DNA from: an uncultured Thermoguttaceae bacterium
GTDB lineage: Bacteria > Planctomycetota > Planctomycetia > Pirellulales > Thermoguttaceae
Reading direction: 5' to 3'
Assembly: GCA_937951625.1 (NCBI GenBank)
Contig: CALFBP010000033.1
Location: 1 to 64,000 of the forward strand
DNA: 64,000 nt
The translations under genes were made by a program, and so were the position numbers. Under the pieces are notes generated by a model. It ran no database searches and had not been told where the DNA came from. It was given only the letters and a program-made list of their open reading frames with translations. Position 1 is the stretch's first letter; each line of letters starts with the position of its first letter. Of this stretch, positions 45,393 to 53,908 are shown piece after piece.

Positions 45393-46913
45393 TCAGCCGA
45401 ACAAGGTCTTTTCGGCCCGGCCGCAGCGCCAGCCCAACGCCTCTTCCGAATAGCGTCGCAAGTATTGCGTAACCCTCACCTTTCGGGCCGTGTTTTCGGA
45501 ACTCATGTAACGGATCGTACCAAAGATCGGTCGCTCCGGCCCCCACGGACGGTCGTAGCGTCCGAGAATCCAGAAGATGCCGGAGTAAGAATTCGGGTCC
45601 TGCCCGTCCAACGCGTAACGATTGTTCAATTCGACCATGATCTCCAAGGCTTCTTCTGGCCGCGACGTCCACTCCAAAATCTTTTTGCCCCAGAGCATTC
45701 GCAAATAGTTATGAAGGCGGCCTTCGGAAACCAATTGCCGCTGGGCCGCGTTCCATAACGGATCGTGCGTCTGAGCCGAAGCGAACTGTTCGAGGCTGTA
45801 AACGTAAGACCGCGGGTCTTTGGCGTGTTTTGCTAACGTCGCCTTGGCCCAAGGGGGCAGCGAGTCGTACTCGGCATAGTCTGGCCGATGCGAGCAGGTG
45901 TTGAATCCCAGTTCCCGCCACGTCAGCAGTTGATCCAAAAAGGCCTCGGCCGCTTCGCTCATGCCCCACCAGCCCTGTCGGACCCCTGAGGCCTTCTGCC
46001 CGAGTCGTGCGGGAGTCCATGATTGCTGAGCAACAATGTCGAAAAAGACCTGATGCGTGGAAATATGACCGAAGTGCAAATAGGGCGAAAGCCCACTGGT
46101 GGCGTCGGACTCGGGCTGGTTCCGCAGCTCGGGATACGAGGCCAAGGCGTCGGTCAAAAACGCTTGCCATCGCGTTTCGGCCGCCGAGGAGCCGCCTTGC
46201 ATCGAAACGGCTGGCACACGGTGGTCGATCGCCAGTTTCGCCAACGACCCGGGTTCGCCCGACAACAGCTCGACCGAGGCCCGCGGCCAGCGCCGCGCGA
46301 TCGCTGTCGGCAGCGAATCGGCTGGGGGCAACTCCACGTGAGCGAAGGGGTCCGCTTGCGGCGTGTCGAAAAGGTGATCGCGGAGCACGGCTTGCAGAAA
46401 CCTTCGGAAAGCGAAGGCCGTGGGAAACGCCTCATTGGCCGCCCGCATGGGAACCAATCCTACACCGTCGACCGCCTCCAACCGGACTGCGCAGCGATCG
46501 CCATTCGCGACGATGCCGGGCGCTGTGGGGTGCTCATCCGTCACCACCACACATGCTTGTTGGCAGATAGCCGCGAAAAACGCCTCATTTTCACCGGGCT
46601 GGCTTTCGACGTAGGGATAATAGAGCACCGGCCGACCGTTCAACCGCCTCGCCGTGTCCGCCATTCCTTCTAAAACAAAGCGGTGAGTCCGCTCTGTGTC
46701 CCAGCGTCCGCCGCAGGTGAGCACTTCGATGATCCAAAGCGGCTTTTTCAACTCCTGCGCCCAGTCGATCGCCCGATCCAGGGCGAAGTTCCACCGCACG
46801 CGGCGTGCGGCGGTCATCCAATAAACGACTGCCCGGCCGGCTCCGTGAATTGGCTCGTCGCGAACGACACGAACCCGCAAGGCTGGCACGCTGCCTAGGC
46901 TTTCGACAACCAT
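45393..46913 (-). CDS. phr: Class II CPD photolyase
   Basis: 506 residues. N-terminal antenna domain starts VVYWMTAARRVRWNFALDRAIDWAQELKKPLWIIEV. The FAD domain has SGLSPYLHFGHISTHQVFFDIV, WWGMSEAAEAFLDQLLTWRELGFN, YSLEQFASAQTHDPLWNAAQRQLVSEGRLHNYLRMLWGKKILEWT, NNRYALDGQDPNSYSGIFWILGRYDRPWGPERPIFGTIRYMSSEN, all typical of class II enzymes. It repairs cyclobutane pyrimidine dimers using light and FADH-. It follows the flavin reductase gene by 82 bp and precedes the SDR by 51 bp. The reductase and pterin genes upstream could supply its cofactors; this is inferred. Confidence 0.95.
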   Translation of the reverse strand: MVVESLGSVPALRVRVVRDEPIHGAGRAVVYWMTAARRVRWNFALDRAIDWAQELKKPLWIIEVLTCGGRWDTERTHRFVLEGMADTARRLNGRPVLYYPYVESQPGENEAFFAAICQQACVVVTDEHPTAPGIVANGDRCAVRLEAVDGVGLVPMRAANEAFPTAFAFRRFLQAVLRDHLFDTPQADPFAHVELPPADSLPTAIARRWPRASVELLSGEPGSLAKLAIDHRVPAVSMQGGSSAAETRWQAFLTDALASYPELRNQPESDATSGLSPYLHFGHISTHQVFFDIVAQQSWTPARLGQKASGVRQGWWGMSEAAEAFLDQLLTWRELGFNTCSHRPDYAEYDSLPPWAKATLAKHAKDPRSYVYSLEQFASAQTHDPLWNAAQRQLVSEGRLHNYLRMLWGKKILEWTSRPEEALEIMVELNNRYALDGQDPNSYSGIFWILGRYDRPWGPERPIFGTIRYMSSENTARKVRVTQYLRRYSEEALGWRCGRAEKTLFG

Positions 46914-46995
46914 GATGAAAACCGCCTTGACTTCGATTCCACGGGCAGTGGCTTAATCGGCGAGGCGAGAGCCTGGGGAACCAGGTCTCACCGCC

Positions 46996-47601
46996 TCACA
47001 TGCCGTAAGGAAAGTTTTTCAAATCCACCACGCCGCTCGCCCGCACCGCACCCAGCGCCTTGGCATATTCCACCAAAAGCCGCAGGGAGTACTCGATCCG
47101 CTGCCGCAAGCCCGCATCATGCTCGTCCGCGGGCAAATCGCCCTGGAGCATGCGGCCCACGTTGCGGATGATCACGTGGTCGGGGATGTAGCAAATGCGA
47201 GTATTCTTGTAGCTGCTGGTCCGCAATTCCGCCACGGGATAGGCCCCGCCAAGCGATGCCGAGACCGTCACGATCAAACCTGGCTTATGGGCGAGGATCT
47301 CCCCGCCACACAGCAAAAAGAAGTTCTTCAAACCGGCCGGGACCATGCCTGACCACTCCGGCGAGACGATCACGAACCCGTCCGAAGTCTTCAGTTCCGC
47401 GGCGATGGGAGACCATCGCGATTTCCAACCGGGGTCGTTCTCCCAAACGCCTTCATCCCAAAGCGGCAAGGGATTGTTGGCAAGCGAGAGTACGTAGATT
47501 TCCTCCACGCCAATCTGCCGAAGCGTTTTTTCCAAGTACCGCGCGACCCGAGCCGACTCGGACTGCCGACGATGACTGCCTGCGATGATCGAGATTTTCA
47601 T
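46996..47601 (-). CDS. NADPH-dependent FMN reductase-family flavoprotein
   Basis: 201 residues from the ATG at 47601, which has GAAGAG upstream. The flavodoxin-like fold begins KISIIAGSHRRQSESARVARYLEKTL, with the phosphate loop GSHRRQSESAR, and continues with GFVIVSPEWSGMVPAGLKNFFLLCGGEILAHKPGLIVTVSASLGGAYPVAELR, where SPEWSG replaces the usual PEYNG. Such enzymes reduce FMN or act on quinones with NAD(P)H. It lies 35 bp after queD and 82 bp before the photolyase, in the same direction. Confidence 0.9.
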   Translation of the reverse strand: MKISIIAGSHRRQSESARVARYLEKTLRQIGVEEIYVLSLANNPLPLWDEGVWENDPGWKSRWSPIAAELKTSDGFVIVSPEWSGMVPAGLKNFFLLCGGEILAHKPGLIVTVSASLGGAYPVAELRTSSYKNTRICYIPDHVIIRNVGRMLQGDLPADEHDAGLRQRIEYSLRLLVEYAKALGAVRASGVVDLKNFPYGM

Positions 47602-47636
47602 GTTGCTTCTCTTCAGTGGCCCTCGACAATTGAGCA

Positions 47637-48158
47637 TCAAACCGAGGTCGGGGAGCGACGGCCCCGCCTAGAACGAGTCCAGTCCCCGGCCGCACCACTC
47701 TCCGTTCGCCCGTTGTGACGCCGATTGTACGCCATCCAATCTCGACGGGTGTAGATCACGGTGCTGCTGTCGGTCTCCTGAACCTCCAGGCGATCCAACT
47801 TGAAGCCCATGTCCGTGATTTCGCCAAAGAGCTGATGGGCCAAGTTTTCCACGGAAGTCGGCGCGTCGAACCGTTTCAATTTCAAGTCATCGCCGGTCCG
47901 CTGTATGTATTCGCTGAGGGCGGCGTACAAAGGATCGCCCACGTGGATCAGCAAGCTGTGATCGTACTCGCGTTTCAAGAACGGTTCGATCTTGGCATCG
48001 AAATCGCCGAACAACGTAGAAATCGATTGCCTCGGCTTCCGCGTCACTCGGAAAAAGCATCGCAATTCATACCGGTGTCCGTGGAGATTGCGACACTTGT
48101 CCTGAAGCTCCTCATTGCGATGCGCTGCATAAAACTTGTAACGTTTCTGAATGAGCAT
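47637..48158 (-). CDS. queD: 6-carboxytetrahydropterin synthase / PTPS-family protein
   Basis: 173 residues; GAGAGG six bases before the ATG. The zinc ligands are AAH near residue 13 and HGH near 28, and the catalytic Cys lies in CRNLHGHRY, a CxxxHGH motif that points to QueD rather than to the tetrahydrobiopterin-type enzyme (CxxxxxHGH). The catalytic Asp/His side reads YDHSLLIHVGDPL, and SVENLAHQLFGEI and LEVQETDSSTVIY close the fold. QueD makes 6-carboxytetrahydropterin for queuosine or preQ0. The last 25 residues are a basic tail outside the fold. folE lies 30 bp upstream, supplying its substrate; queE and queC are not in the window. Confidence 0.9.
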   Translation of the reverse strand: MLIQKRYKFYAAHRNEELQDKCRNLHGHRYELRCFFRVTRKPRQSISTLFGDFDAKIEPFLKREYDHSLLIHVGDPLYAALSEYIQRTGDDLKLKRFDAPTSVENLAHQLFGEITDMGFKLDRLEVQETDSSTVIYTRRDWMAYNRRHNGRTESGAAGDWTRSRRGRRSPTSV

Positions 48159-48188
48159 GAGCGAACCTCTCGGGCAAATTCTTAGAAC

Positions 48189-48848
48189 TCAGCCTTGCGA
48201 TTTGCTGAAAATCAAAGCCATCACCTCGGCTCGACTAGCAGGATTGGTTCGGAAGGTGCCGCGTAGCGCACTGGTCACGGTGCGGCTGCCCGGCTTGCGA
48301 ATCCCACGAATCGACATGCACGAATGCTCGGCCTCGATGACCACGGCCACGCCGGAGGTGTCCAATTCGCGCTCGATCAGATCAGCGATCATTTGAGTCA
48401 TCCGCTCTTGCACCTGCGGTCGCAGGGCCATTTCTTCCACAACGCGGGCGATTTTGCTTAAACCGGTCACGCGGCCCCGCGGCAAATAGGCGACATGCGC
48501 CACGCCACTGAACGGCAGCAAGTGATGCTCGCACATGCTCGTGAACGGAATGTCCCGCACCAGCACCAGCTCGTCGTAATCCTCGGGAAAAGTCACTTTC
48601 AGGTGCCGCGCCGGGTCCAGACGCAGGCCAGCGAACATCTCCTTGTACATTCGCGCCACGCGGCGCGGGGTATCGCGGAGGCCGGGACGATCCGGATCCT
48701 CGCCGACCGCACGCAGAATGGTCCGTACCGCGCCCTCGATCGCCTCGAGATCGACCTTTTCATGATCGATCTCGCTCTTGCCGCACGCCTCCTTCAAGCT
48801 CTGGCCATTGATTCGGTTGATAGCAAGGCTTTTCGTCCCGTTGATCAT
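48189..48848 (-). CDS. folE: GTP cyclohydrolase I
   Basis: 219 residues from the ATG at 48848, with TAGGA nine bases upstream; a GTG at 48899 would add a leader without known counterpart. It contains [61 protein letters not shown], and [33 protein letters not shown], carrying the zinc ligands Cys, His and Cys and the substrate pocket. It converts GTP to dihydroneopterin triphosphate, the entry to folate, queuosine and other pterins. First gene of the folE-queD-flavin reductase-photolyase-SDR run. Confidence 0.97.
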   Translation of the reverse strand: MINGTKSLAINRINGQSLKEACGKSEIDHEKVDLEAIEGAVRTILRAVGEDPDRPGLRDTPRRVARMYKEMFAGLRLDPARHLKVTFPEDYDELVLVRDIPFTSMCEHHLLPFSGVAHVAYLPRGRVTGLSKIARVVEEMALRPQVQERMTQMIADLIERELDTSGVAVVIEAEHSCMSIRGIRKPGSRTVTSALRGTFRTNPASRAEVMALIFSKSQG

Positions 48849-49287
48849 CGCGAAGTTTCCTAGTCCAGTGGTTGTCGTTTTGGTGGTTTCGTAATCCACG
48901 TCGAATGCCGAGTCGTTCGATGTAGATCGCCGAACAGGGCCCGTCGATTGGGGAGTTTGGAATCAAACGTACCGCCCTTAGTTCGCGTTCTCGGCCGCTT
49001 TGGATTCAGCCCCGGCTCCTGCCAGGTGTTCAACAGATGATCTGAAGTTAAACTTTAGGAGTGACGACAACGACAACGCACGCTTTTTTCCGTCGTTTCC
49101 GGGCATCGAGGGCCCTCACCCTAACCCTCTCCCAGAGGGAGAGGGAACTTTGGGGATAGGCGCTAAGTTTTGCTTCGGCGCTCGGGCTGAATCGGTCGCT
49201 AATCAGGAACCATCCAACCCTCGGGACGCCGAGAAAGGCAGCGACGAGGTAAGACGTAAACTTGTAAGAACATAGGGAGAACGCCGC
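48849..49287. other. Divergent gap with a hairpin repeat, no gene
   Basis: About 440 bp between folE and the gene at 49288. Apart from the repeat at 49113-49145 it contains no open frame with coding character. Promoters for both flanking genes must lie here, but I see no convincing hexamer pair. Confidence 0.5.
49113..49145. repeat. CCCTCACCC-type intergenic palindromic repeat
   Basis: CCCTCACCCTAA is followed by CCCTCTCCC, an AGA loop and the exact complement GGGAGAGGG (stem 49125-49133 with 49137-49145). I recognise this as a dispersed intergenic element seen in many GC-rich bacterial genomes, often in several copies. It may act as a hairpin in transcripts. Only one copy is in this window. 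Confidence 0.7.
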
Positions 49288-50163
49288 ATGACAACCGACC
49301 TTCGGTTCATTTCCGCTCTGGCCGTCATTTGCTCGCTGAGCTTGGTTTGTTCCCTCCCCGACGTTCAGGCCGACGAGGGTTTGTTCGCGCAGGAAAACCT
49401 CGTGGCCTGGTGCATCGTGCCCTTCGATGCCAAAAAGCGCGATCCCGAGGAACGGGCCCAGATGCTCGTCCGCCTGGGAATCCGAAAACTGGCCTATGAT
49501 TGGCGGGACGAGCACGTGCCGAGTTTCGACGCGGAATGCGAGGCCATGAAGCGGCACGGGATCACGATCGAGGCCTGGTGGTTTCCCGCCGCCTTGAATC
49601 CCACGGCGCAGAAAATCCTCGACGTGCTTCAACGGCATAAGATTCCGGCCCAACTTTGGGTGAGCATCGGCGATCCTGCGCCGAACGCTTCCCAAGAGGA
49701 AAAGGTGGCGGCTGCGGCGGCCATCATTCGTCCGATCGCCGAAGCGGCCGCAAGGATCGGCTCCAAGGTCGCCCTTTACAACCATGGCGGATGGTTCGGC
49801 GAGCCTGATAACCAATTGGCCATCATCCAGCGCCTCGGACTAAAGAACGTGGGAATCGTTTACAACTTCCACCATGGGCACGCCCACATCGACCAGTTTC
49901 CCGAGGTATTCAGGCGGATGCAGCCCCATTTGCTGGCCGTAAACTTGAACGGCATGGTCCGCCACGGGGACACGATCGGCAAGAAGATTTTGCCCCTGGG
50001 CCAGGGCGATCAGGAACTCGCCATGATGAAGGTCATCGCCCAAAGCGGCTGGCGCGGACCGATCGGAATCCTGGATCACCGCCCGGAAACGGACTCCGAA
50101 ATCACCCTGCGAGAGAATCTCGAAGGGCTCTCGCGGCTGCGAAAACAAATCGAATCGCGGTAG
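49288..50163 (+). CDS. Secreted sugar phosphate isomerase/epimerase-like TIM-barrel protein
   Basis: 291 residues; GGGAG lies upstream of the ATG. A signal peptide (MTTDLRFISALAVICSLSLVCSLPDVQA) precedes an AP-endonuclease-2-type barrel: QMLVRLGIRKLAYDWRDEHVPSFDAECEAMKRHGI, AEAAARIGSKVALYNHGGWFGEPDNQLAIIQRL, VGIVYNFHHGHAHIDQF, HLLAVNLNGM and IGILDHRPETDSEITLRENLEGLSRL. The His, Glu and Asp positions usually binding metal are largely present. Relatives are inositol or ketose epimerases and are often exported in planctomycetes. The substrate is unknown; the gene stands alone. Confidence 0.85.
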   Translation: MTTDLRFISALAVICSLSLVCSLPDVQADEGLFAQENLVAWCIVPFDAKKRDPEERAQMLVRLGIRKLAYDWRDEHVPSFDAECEAMKRHGITIEAWWFPAALNPTAQKILDVLQRHKIPAQLWVSIGDPAPNASQEEKVAAAAAIIRPIAEAAARIGSKVALYNHGGWFGEPDNQLAIIQRLGLKNVGIVYNFHHGHAHIDQFPEVFRRMQPHLLAVNLNGMVRHGDTIGKKILPLGQGDQELAMMKVIAQSGWRGPIGILDHRPETDSEITLRENLEGLSRLRKQIESR

Positions 50164-50195
50164 GCCGCGGGCTCTTTGCCCTTCGCACGATGCTA

Positions 50196-52295
50196 TCAAG
50201 CCTGATGCCGCAGCGTAAGGGACGACGTCGGGGCATCGGCGGCGATTTGGATCGGGACGATCCAAACCGCGCTGGCGGCTTTGCACACGCCGTCGGCCCC
50301 CTCGCGGCAGTAATGGTAGTTGACCAACACGCGAAGCGTCTCACGGCCCTCTTGGGCGTCGAGCGGCAGAGCGATTTCGAAGGAAGCCCCGGGCGGCTCG
50401 ACGGCGACCGGCTTTCCCAAGGCGGCGGCTTGCACCGGGCCGGAGCGCTGAGCAGCACGATCGGGGGCTTGCACCTCTTGGCCATCAGCCGCCACGCGGT
50501 CCACTTGGTAAACGAGCGGCGCTAAGGGATTGATCTTGTAAGGCGGGGTCAATTCCAACCGCACGGCCAGACGAATCGTGCCGTCGTGAGGTTTCAGTTT
50601 TGTAAGCGTCAGCCGTTGCTCGACCGTGCCCGGAAGCGCCGTCACCGGCTCTGGCTGCGTAGTTTTCTCAGGCGGCTGAAGCCCGGCGATGTTCAGCGTG
50701 GCGACCTTGCCGCTGGACAAATCGAGCACGCGAATGCGGTGGTTATTCGTGTCGGCGATGAACAACTTGCCCGCCGCGGCCGAGATCCCGCCCGGCTCGT
50801 TGAACTGTGGCGGATCGTCGGCGTTGCCCGGTTTGCCCGTGCCGGCCAGGGTCTTCGTGGTGCCGCTTGAGGGGTCCACCACCTTGATTTTGCTGTTGTA
50901 CGTGTCGGCCACGTAGAGCTGCCCGCCGTAAAACACCACGCCCAGCGGGTGCTGGAGCAAGGCCTGTTTCGCCGGCCCGTCCACGTCGCCAAACGTGAAC
51001 AGGCGGGCCTCGTTCAAGTGAGACGTACCCACCACGGTTTTCACTTCCTTGCGCGGATCGAACGGCACCGCGCGGATGGAACTGCCTTCGCTATCGGCCA
51101 CGTATAGCCAGGTGCCGTCCGAGGCCAATCCACTGGGCTGGGCGAATGAGGCGTAGCCCAACTGGTAAGCCCGCTGGGGTAGCAGCGGTCCGTCTACAAT
51201 ATCCTCGCGGCCGTTGCCCGCGTAGGGCCCGATCAATTCCCGTTCTACCTCCATGCGCCAAATCTGGTGCGGCCCCGCCATGGCGATGTACAACCCGCCG
51301 TGCGCGACCAAGACATCCCAAGGACTATTCAGCGCGGTTTTCAAGGCGGGAAGCATCTGGCCGACGGGAGGGCGGTCGCGGTTCTGCTGGCCCGTGCCCG
51401 CAATCGTGCTCACGCGCTCCGAAGCCAGATCCACCTTACGGAGCAAGTGATTCTCCGTGTCGGCCACGAACAGGGTCTGGCCCTCCAGCGCCAGGCCCTG
51501 CGGCTGGTTGAATTCGGCTTCCGAGAAATCGCCGTCGCGCGCGCCGCTGCGGCCCGAGCCGATCACTTTCAGCAACTTCCCCTCGAAGTCCGCCACGACG
51601 ATCCGATTGTGGTTGCTATCGGCGATGAACAGCCGCCCGGTGGCCTCGTCGGCCAGGATCTTGCCCGGAAACCGCAGCGGCGTGGCGGCGGCCTTGCGGA
51701 CCTCGAGGTCGAACCGCAGCGGCGTTTCGTCCAGCAGTTTTTGCTGGCGGTAGAAGGGAATCGCTGCCTTGAGGATGGCGTCGACTTGCTCGAAGGTGAT
51801 CTCGCCGCTGTGGCCCCAGACGGCATATCCCTCTGGGTCGATGAGCACCACGGTCGGCCAGGCGTTCACCCCAAAGCGACGCCACAATAGCAAATGGGCG
51901 TCGTTGACCACCGGGTGTTCGATCTGGTAGCGCTGCACGGCCTCAACGATGTTCTTCGTCTCGCGTTCCGCCGCGAACTTCGCCGAATGGACGCCGATGA
52001 CCACTAAATTGTTGGGGTAGGCCCGCTCCAGTTTTTTCAGCTCGGGCAGGATATGGATGCAGTTGATGCAGCAATAGGTCCAAAAGTCTAAAAGGACGAA
52101 CTTTCCTCGGAGTTCGCTGAGCTGAATGGGACCAGAGGCGTTGATCCAGGCGAGACCCTCGGGGAACTCGGGCACCTTGACCCGCTCGGCAAACGGTGGT
52201 TCGGACAAGACTCGCCCCTCCGCGCGGAACCAATACCAAGTTAGCGCGGCGATCAACATTCCGCCCAGGATCAAACCGTTTCGGAAAGACCGCAT
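50196..52295 (-). CDS. Thioredoxin-like/NHL-repeat fusion (NHLRC2-like), membrane anchored
   Basis: 699 residues. One N-terminal helix (GLILGGMLIAALTWYWF) anchors it. Residues about 45-190 are a thioredoxin domain, LRGKFVLLDFWTYCCINCIHILPELKKLERAY, whose CCINC replaces the usual CxxC, as in human NHLRC2. Residues about 195-555 form a six-bladed NHL propeller (LFIADSNHNRIVVADFEGKLLKVIGSG, LFVADTENHLLRKVDLAS, LYVADTYNSKIKVVDPSSG, LFIADTNNHRIRVLDLSSG). The last 130 residues are a beta domain with a Cys pair (HYCREGADGVC), resembling a DsbD alpha-like domain. Likely periplasmic redox work with protein-binding propeller; partner unknown. Confidence 0.9.
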   Translation of the reverse strand: MRSFRNGLILGGMLIAALTWYWFRAEGRVLSEPPFAERVKVPEFPEGLAWINASGPIQLSELRGKFVLLDFWTYCCINCIHILPELKKLERAYPNNLVVIGVHSAKFAAERETKNIVEAVQRYQIEHPVVNDAHLLLWRRFGVNAWPTVVLIDPEGYAVWGHSGEITFEQVDAILKAAIPFYRQQKLLDETPLRFDLEVRKAAATPLRFPGKILADEATGRLFIADSNHNRIVVADFEGKLLKVIGSGRSGARDGDFSEAEFNQPQGLALEGQTLFVADTENHLLRKVDLASERVSTIAGTGQQNRDRPPVGQMLPALKTALNSPWDVLVAHGGLYIAMAGPHQIWRMEVERELIGPYAGNGREDIVDGPLLPQRAYQLGYASFAQPSGLASDGTWLYVADSEGSSIRAVPFDPRKEVKTVVGTSHLNEARLFTFGDVDGPAKQALLQHPLGVVFYGGQLYVADTYNSKIKVVDPSSGTTKTLAGTGKPGNADDPPQFNEPGGISAAAGKLFIADTNNHRIRVLDLSSGKVATLNIAGLQPPEKTTQPEPVTALPGTVEQRLTLTKLKPHDGTIRLAVRLELTPPYKINPLAPLVYQVDRVAADGQEVQAPDRAAQRSGPVQAAALGKPVAVEPPGASFEIALPLDAQEGRETLRVLVNYHYCREGADGVCKAASAVWIVPIQIAADAPTSSLTLRHQA

Positions 52296-52417
52296 GGTGT
52301 GGATTCAAAAAGGCGGAGCGGTACGGAGCAGGCTGCGCGGAGGGTGCGGCCACGGCCGTTTGGGCCGCGGCCACGCCACCGTCCGCGATACGTGCGTCCC
52401 GCCCCTCCACTTTTTTG

Positions 52418-53440
52418 CTAAACGTGATATGTGTATTGGAGCGACGCGCCCCCGGCCAGCGGGCCGAAGTGCGTGCCCCACTCGCGCGACAACTCCTTGC
52501 CCAAGGAAGCCAATTGAGCGCTCTCTTCCTGGGAGAGCGGCCGGAACCGCTTGACCATTTCCACGTCTTTGCGAACCTGATCCGCGTTGTGGGCCCCGAT
52601 GTTCAACGTGGCCACGCCTTCGGTCGACAAAGCGTACCGCACGGCGGACTCCAGATACTGGGCGTCCAGTTGGGCTGGGCAATTCGGATCGGCGTAGCGG
52701 CTCTTCCTCGCCCCGCCGAAGACCTTCATGGCCACAATGCCGGTGTTATGCTTCCGCGCGATGGGCAGGATGTTGTCCTCGAAATGATAGGTGTGCCGGT
52801 CGACGAAGTTGACCACGGTCAGTAGCGCGTCCACCTCACCGGACTCGAGCAGGCCGATCGCCTTCTCCGGCCGATTGTGGATCGAGATGCCGACGAATCG
52901 GACTTTGCCTGCCTTCTTCTGCTTCAAAAGCCAGGTGTACACGCCGTTGGGCAGCAGGGCCCGCTCCACGTCGCGGTCGCCCACCTGATGGAAATACACC
53001 AGATCGAGATAATCCGTCTTGAGCAAACGGAGGCTGTTGGCCAGGATTTTCTCGGCCTTGGGCACGTCGTCTGCCAGGACTTTGGACGAGAGGAAGACAT
53101 CTTTACGGCGGTTGCCTAGGGCCAGCCCGATACCCTCCTCGGCGATGTCGTAGGCGGGGGCCGTGTCGATGGCGTTCACGCCCAGTTCGAGGGCCGCATT
53201 GACGCAGTTGGCGACATTTTTGACGTCGTGGGGCTTGGTGAATCCCGAGGGGGCGGTCCCCAGCGTGAACGTCGTCAACGAGACCCCGGTGCGCCCCAGG
53301 ACGCGTCGGGGCAGCTCATCGGCTTGGTCACCCGCTGCCGCTGGCCCGCCAAGCCCACTCAACACTGCCCCGCCAGCAACCACCCCTGATTGAACCAGAA
53401 ATGCCCGTCGCGATACGCCGTGGCCTGTTTGTTCGGACAT
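52418..53440 (-). CDS. Tat-exported aldo/keto reductase
   Basis: 340 residues; TAGGAG six bases before the ATG. The twin-arginine signal SRRAFLVQSGVVAGGAVLSGLGG precedes an aldo/keto reductase barrel (LPRRVLGRTGVSLTTFTLG). The catalytic tetrad is intact: Asp and Tyr in NAIDTAPAYDIAEEGIG, Lys in FLSSKVLAD and His in LDLVYFHQVGD. NADPH-dependent reduction of a carbonyl is expected, outside the cytoplasm, with the cofactor carried by Tat export. It is followed by 122 bp and then the NHL protein gene on the same strand. Confidence 0.92.
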   Translation of the reverse strand: MSEQTGHGVSRRAFLVQSGVVAGGAVLSGLGGPAAAGDQADELPRRVLGRTGVSLTTFTLGTAPSGFTKPHDVKNVANCVNAALELGVNAIDTAPAYDIAEEGIGLALGNRRKDVFLSSKVLADDVPKAEKILANSLRLLKTDYLDLVYFHQVGDRDVERALLPNGVYTWLLKQKKAGKVRFVGISIHNRPEKAIGLLESGEVDALLTVVNFVDRHTYHFEDNILPIARKHNTGIVAMKVFGGARKSRYADPNCPAQLDAQYLESAVRYALSTEGVATLNIGAHNADQVRKDVEMVKRFRPLSQEESAQLASLGKELSREWGTHFGPLAGGASLQYTYHV

Positions 53441-53619
53441 GATCCACTCCTAAGTGAAAAAGTTTGTCAGGTCGCGAAAGCAGACGTGCGTCAGCGAACC
53501 GATCCAAGCGGTTCGATTCCCCCTCCCGCGACTCTTTCAGTATTTCCTAACCGAGCCTGATCATTCTTGCAGCCAGACCATGAAAAGTCAAAGAAGCGCG
53601 GCAGCTCAAAAGGGGGGGC

Positions 53620-53802
53620 CTAAACCCGGGTTGTCTTGTATCCCGGTTGCTGGTGGAGCAGCTCCACAAAGGCGAGGATGTTCTCCAACGGTACATCCCC
53701 GTCCACATCGTGGGCAGGGGCAAAAATGTACCCCCCCTCGCGGCCCAGTTCGAGCAAACGACGGGTCTCGGCACGGACCTCCGCCACCGAACCAAAAGGC
53801 AA
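53620..53802 (-). pseudogene. C-terminal remnant of a uroporphyrinogen-decarboxylase-fold protein
   Basis: About 60 codons read LPFGSVAEVRAETRRLLEL, then GREGGYIFAPAHDVDGDVPLENILAFVE. This aligns with the end of the intact protein at 36709-37737 (LPQGSPEEVRAEVRRY, GREGGYILAPAHLFQPDVPPENILA). An in-frame TAG lies three codons upstream, and no other part of the fold can be read beyond it. The rest of the 53441-53908 gap shows no gene. Confidence 0.8.
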
Positions 53803-53908
53803 GGTCCGCTAGGTGGACAATCCGCCGTGAAGGGCGAGGCGACCGCGAAAACATGACCTCGCGCGAAGTAGAGGAACAGCCAACGTTCGCGTCGGCCGAC
53901 TTGGCCCG

